Positions 60,500-64,000 of a stretch of DNA of 64,000 nt are shown here, piece after piece. The stretch covers positions 1,054,001 through 1,118,000 of the forward strand of contig NZ_JAUSST010000001.1 in the NCBI RefSeq assembly GCF_030812415.1. Reading direction: 5' to 3'. The position numbers and the translations under genes are program-made. Every line of letters starts with the position of its first letter. The first letter of the stretch is position 1. The notes beneath the pieces are model-generated. The model saw only the letters and a list, made by a program, of their open reading frames with translations. It searched no databases and was not told the DNA's origin. The DNA is from Paenibacillus harenae (GTDB taxonomy: Bacteria; Bacillota; Bacilli; Paenibacillales; Paenibacillaceae).

Positions 60500-62185
60500 A
60501 TGCGTAAAACAAAAGCTTTCCTGTCGTTGATGTTGACTATTACTTTGTTGTTTACTGCGTCTTCGTTTTCGTTTCCGGCCTCGACCTCTGCCTCAACTCC
60601 TATGCAGACGTATGTGAGCGCGATGCAGCCCGGATGGAATCTGGGGAACACGTTAGAGGCGATCGGAACCGATTTCGAGACTTCCTGGGGCAACCCGCCC
60701 GTAACCCAAGAATTCATTCAGGAAATTAAAGCGCAAGGCTTCAAGAGCATTCGTATTCCTGTTTCGTGGAATCAGCGGATGAGTGCCGGCCCTGACTATA
60801 CGATTGATCCGGCGTTCCTGAATCGCGTTGAAGAAGTGGTCAACATGGCGCTCGCAGAGGGTCTGTACGTTATGCTCAATATTCACGATGTATGGCAGTG
60901 GATGAGGCCGTCGATGGCAACGCAGCATGACGCGGTGATGGCACAATTCGAAGCCGCATGGACGCAAATCGCCGACCGCTTCAAGAATCATTCCAACTTG
61001 CTGATGTTCGAAAGCGCCAACGAACCGGATTATCTGAACGTTGATGAGGCGACGCAGCACGCGTTTCTTGATGAAGTCAACACGACCTTCTTCAACATTG
61101 TAAGAGCGTCCGGCGGCAATAATGCGGTTCGTCCTCTTGTGCTTCCGTCTCTGATGACGAACGCCGGCCAAGCATATCTGGATTCGCTCGCAACCGCGAT
61201 AGAAAATTTGAACGACCCGAATATAATCGCTACCGTTCATTATTACGGCTTGTGGCATTTCTCTGTAAACATCGCAGGCTACACAACGTTTAATGCCGAT
61301 GCGAAAAACGATATCGATACAATGGTTAACAATGTCTATAATACGTTCGTATCGAAGGGTATTCCCGTTGTCATAGGCGAATATGGAATACTCGGTCACG
61401 ATAAGAACAGGGAAACCGTCGAGCGCGGAGAGATGCTCAAGTATTTCGAATACTTCCTCCACGCTACGCAGTCGAAGGGCATTGCGACGATGTGGTGGGA
61501 TAACGGCTCGTACTTTAATCGTACAACCTATGAGTGGAGAGACCAGGAGCTTTATAACATCACCATGCACAGCTTGACAGGTCGCACTTCGACGACGTCT
61601 TTCGATCAGATCTTCATCAAGAGCGGCGTGCCGGTCAGCGACCAATCACTCACCTTGAACCTGAACGGCAACAGCTTTGTCTCGCTTAAAAATGGCGATC
61701 AAACGCTGGTATCCGGCACAGACTATACCGTTGACGGGAACGTGTTAACCCTCAAAGCAAGCTATCTTTCTGGTTTCGCTGCAAGCGGGTTCGGCCAAAA
61801 AGCGGTATTGTCGGCTCATTTCAGCTCAGGCCCTGATTGGAAAATCCTTGTCCGCTATTATAATACGCCGGTAGTATCAAAAGCATCAGGTACATCCAGC
61901 GGCGGCTTAGCGATTCCGACTGCTTTCAACGGGGATGTGCTTGCCACGATGGAAGCGGTGTACACGAACGGCACGAACGCCGGCCCGCATAACTGGACCT
62001 CGTATAAGGAGTATGCCTACGCATTTTTGCCAGACTATGCGAACAACACGGTTATGATAACACCGAACTTCTTCTCCGAAACAACAGGCGGAACAATCAA
62101 CCTGACGTTTCATTTCTGGAGCGGCGCCATCGTCAAATATCAGCTTACGACTAAAGGTAACCGAATCACAGGCACACCGAAGTAA
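60500..62185 (+). CDS. Secreted GH5 (subfamily 4-like) glucanase with X2 and CBM46-like modules, variant active site
   Basis: This is 561 residues from ATG 60500 (GGGAGG upstream). A signal peptide (about 1-32) is followed by a GH5 barrel (about 35-350), an Ig-like CBM_X2 module (about 358-445) and a CBM46-like C-terminal module (about 455-561), the layout of Bacillus Cel5B-type xyloglucan/glucan hydrolases. The acid/base Glu175 (ANEP) and nucleophile Glu294 (VIGEYG) are present. The usual NIHHD segment reads NIHDVW, one residue short, so a conserved histidine is lost or displaced. The next gene is a paralogue with the normal motif. Confidence 0.93.
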   Translation: MRKTKAFLSLMLTITLLFTASSFSFPASTSASTPMQTYVSAMQPGWNLGNTLEAIGTDFETSWGNPPVTQEFIQEIKAQGFKSIRIPVSWNQRMSAGPDYTIDPAFLNRVEEVVNMALAEGLYVMLNIHDVWQWMRPSMATQHDAVMAQFEAAWTQIADRFKNHSNLLMFESANEPDYLNVDEATQHAFLDEVNTTFFNIVRASGGNNAVRPLVLPSLMTNAGQAYLDSLATAIENLNDPNIIATVHYYGLWHFSVNIAGYTTFNADAKNDIDTMVNNVYNTFVSKGIPVVIGEYGILGHDKNRETVERGEMLKYFEYFLHATQSKGIATMWWDNGSYFNRTTYEWRDQELYNITMHSLTGRTSTTSFDQIFIKSGVPVSDQSLTLNLNGNSFVSLKNGDQTLVSGTDYTVDGNVLTLKASYLSGFAASGFGQKAVLSAHFSSGPDWKILVRYYNTPVVSKASGTSSGGLAIPTAFNGDVLATMEAVYTNGTNAGPHNWTSYKEYAYAFLPDYANNTVMITPNFFSETTGGTINLTFHFWSGAIVKYQLTTKGNRITGTPK

Positions 62186-62247
62186 TGCCCTGCAAGCAAC
62201 ACATGAACAAAAAGAGCCGCAAATTATGAAACCAAAGGAGAATTTCC

Positions 62248-63972
62248 ATGAAAGCAAAGAAAACGGTTCTATCCGCCCTTTTGGTCGTTATCTTGCTGAT
62301 GACGATGTTTTCATCCGTCGGCACGGCCGCTGCTTCCCCGAAAGAATCAAAAATGCAGTCTTATGTCAGCGCAATGCAGCCTGGTTGGAACCTGGGCAAT
62401 ACATTTGATTCATTTAATACGGACGCTCCAAATAATGGTGACGAGACGTCTTGGGGCAACCCGATCGTTACCAAAGAATTCATTAAGGAAATTAAGAAGC
62501 AGGGCTTCAAAAGCATCCGCATTCCGATTACATGGAGCGGGCGGATGGGCGACGCACCGGATTATACCATCAATCCTGACTGGATGGACCGGGTACAGGA
62601 AGTTGTAGACTGGTCGCTGCAAGAGGGACTGTATGTCATGATCAACATTCACCACGACTCCTGGATGTGGATCAACAAGGCGCCGGAGAATCATGATGCC
62701 GTATTGGCCCAATATAATGCGATTTGGACGCAAGTCGCCGACCGCTTCAAGAATCATTCCGACAAACTGATGTTCGAAAGCATCAACGAACCGCTATTTG
62801 ATAACGTTGATGTAGCGACGCAACATACGTTTCTTGATGAGTTCAACAAATCCTTCGTCCATATTGTAAGAGCGTCGGGAGGCGAAAATGACGTTCGTCC
62901 GCTCGTGCTGCCGACGTTATTTACGAATAACTCGCAAGAGCATGTGGATTCGCTTGCAAGCACGATTGCCGATCTGAACGATCCGAATTTGATCGCTACC
63001 ATTCACTTTTATGGCTTTTGGCCGTTCAGTGTAAACATTGCGGGCTTCCCGAAGCTTGAAGAATTAACGATTAACGATATCGATACAATGGCTAACAATG
63101 TGTATAATACGTTCGTATCGAAAGGAATTCCCGTTGTCATTGGCGAATTTGGACTCCTCGGCTGGGATGCTACCCCTTTCAAAACGCCGATCAGCGAAGG
63201 TGTGCCCCAGCACGGCGAGATGCTGAAGTTTTTAGAGTATTTCACTTACAAATCCATAGAGAACAAGCTGACCCTTATGCTGTGGGACAACGGCGGGCGG
63301 TTTGACCGCAGAACGCTTGAATGGAACGATCCGGAGCTTTACAATCTGCTCATGGCAAGCTTGAAGAGCCGCTCTTCCACGGCCGAATCGGATCTGATCT
63401 TCGTCAGGAAGGGCTCGCCAAACCAGGACGCCGTAATGCCCTTGAACTTGAATGGCAATGTTCTGACCGGCATCAAACTCGGAAACGTCGAATTGATTGA
63501 AGGAACGGACTATGCGTTGAACGGCGAAGAACTGACACTCAAAGCAAGTTATCTCGCCAAGCTGACCGAATCGGCCGAACTCGGCGAGGCAGCCGTATTG
63601 AAAGCGGAGTTCAATAAGGGAGCCGATTGGACCTTCTATGTCATGTACAACGACACGCCGGTACTGCAGGACGCGGAAGGCACCACAGCAAATTTTGTGA
63701 TTCCGACCGCCTTCAACGGCGACCGACTTGCTACGATGGAGGCCGTGTACGCTGAAGGAGGCAACGCCGGTCCGCATAACTGGACTTCATTCAAGGAGTT
63801 CGCACGGACATTCAAGCCTTCTTATGCTTCGAATGAAATTACGCTAACGCAAAGCTTCTTCAATGAAGTAAATGACGGAACGGTAATTCTGAAGTTCCAC
63901 TTCTGGAGCGGCGCCGTCATCGAATACACGATTATGAAGAACGGTACGACCATCACGGGCACAGCTTCGTAA
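62248..63972 (+). CDS. Secreted GH5 (subfamily 4-like) glucanase with X2 and CBM46-like modules
   Basis: This 574-residue tandem paralogue of the preceding gene lies 62 bp downstream, with AAAGGAG before ATG 62248. A signal peptide (about 1-29) is followed by a barrel with GWNLGNTFDS, the histidine pair in NIHHDSW (about 133-139), acid/base Glu181 (INEP) and nucleophile Glu300 (VIGEFG). CBM_X2 and CBM46-like modules follow. It is expected to cleave beta-1,4-glucan or xyloglucan outside the cell. No terminator is visible before the window ends. Confidence 0.95.
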   Translation: MKAKKTVLSALLVVILLMTMFSSVGTAAASPKESKMQSYVSAMQPGWNLGNTFDSFNTDAPNNGDETSWGNPIVTKEFIKEIKKQGFKSIRIPITWSGRMGDAPDYTINPDWMDRVQEVVDWSLQEGLYVMINIHHDSWMWINKAPENHDAVLAQYNAIWTQVADRFKNHSDKLMFESINEPLFDNVDVATQHTFLDEFNKSFVHIVRASGGENDVRPLVLPTLFTNNSQEHVDSLASTIADLNDPNLIATIHFYGFWPFSVNIAGFPKLEELTINDIDTMANNVYNTFVSKGIPVVIGEFGLLGWDATPFKTPISEGVPQHGEMLKFLEYFTYKSIENKLTLMLWDNGGRFDRRTLEWNDPELYNLLMASLKSRSSTAESDLIFVRKGSPNQDAVMPLNLNGNVLTGIKLGNVELIEGTDYALNGEELTLKASYLAKLTESAELGEAAVLKAEFNKGADWTFYVMYNDTPVLQDAEGTTANFVIPTAFNGDRLATMEAVYAEGGNAGPHNWTSFKEFARTFKPSYASNEITLTQSFFNEVNDGTVILKFHFWSGAVIEYTIMKNGTTITGTAS

Positions 63973-64000
63973 AGCAAAAATCAACCGTTTCGGAAAAAAA

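Overview
The window looks like the chromosome of an endospore-forming Bacillales bacterium of the Paenibacillus/Cohnella type. The reasons are sporulation genes (yhbH, a ytvI-like permease, a CotSA-like glycosyltransferase), the Firmicutes suf gene order sufC-D-S-U-B, B. subtilis-type conserved genes (yfkAB, yunC, yunD, ywdK), strong AGGAGG ribosome binding sites and moderate-to-high GC. No rRNA, tRNA, prophage or CRISPR array was seen. One IS200/IS605-type element is present.

Layout. 1-6.3 kb holds a truncated GT2 glycosyltransferase and a giant 1863-residue protein made of about 158 tandem decapeptides with an H-lectin-like end. 6.4-8.7 kb holds two siderophore-type permeases behind a Fur-like box. 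8.9-11.05 kb is thiC with a promoter, TPP riboswitch, terminator-like hairpin and a hairpin that hides its Shine-Dalgarno. 11-18 kb holds a GT4 enzyme, a YtvI permease, the YfkAB radical SAM protein, an HD-GYP protein and a YunD-like 5'-nucleotidase. 17.6-21.1 kb is a divergent molybdopterin cluster (moaA with a small Moco-fold-like protein; a MoaD-MoaE fusion with MoeB). A second HD-GYP gene follows. 22.5-27.8 kb is the suf operon with a Fur-like box over its promoter. 28.6-30.9 kb is mtnK-mtnA (methionine salvage). 31-35.3 kb holds yunC, a PAS/GGDEF/EAL protein and small membrane proteins. 35.3-39.6 kb is sbcDC.

39.7-42.2 kb is a broken MFS transporter gene. It lacks its 5' end and is interrupted by an element that carries only tnpB. 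42.2-58.5 kb is a coherent pyrimidine catabolic island. An ABC importer feeds PreTA (uracil to dihydrouracil), dihydropyrimidinase, two different amidohydrolases (to beta-alanine), a beta-alanine transaminase and malonate-semialdehyde dehydrogenase (to acetyl-CoA). Alanine dehydrogenase recycles the alanine made by transamination, and a PucR regulator sits among these genes. 58.7-59.9 kb is yhbH, followed by a decayed gene remnant and two tandem secreted GH5 glucanases (60.5-64 kb).

Most interesting items: the decapeptide fibre protein, with a block of 123-bp higher-order repeats, next to a glycosyltransferase lacking a normal DXD motif; the tnpB insertion with a readable target motif and guide; the self-contained pyrimidine-to-acetyl-CoA island; the layered thiC leader; and a GH5 duplicate that has lost a conserved active-site histidine. 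All identifications come from reading motifs and context; no database search was run.
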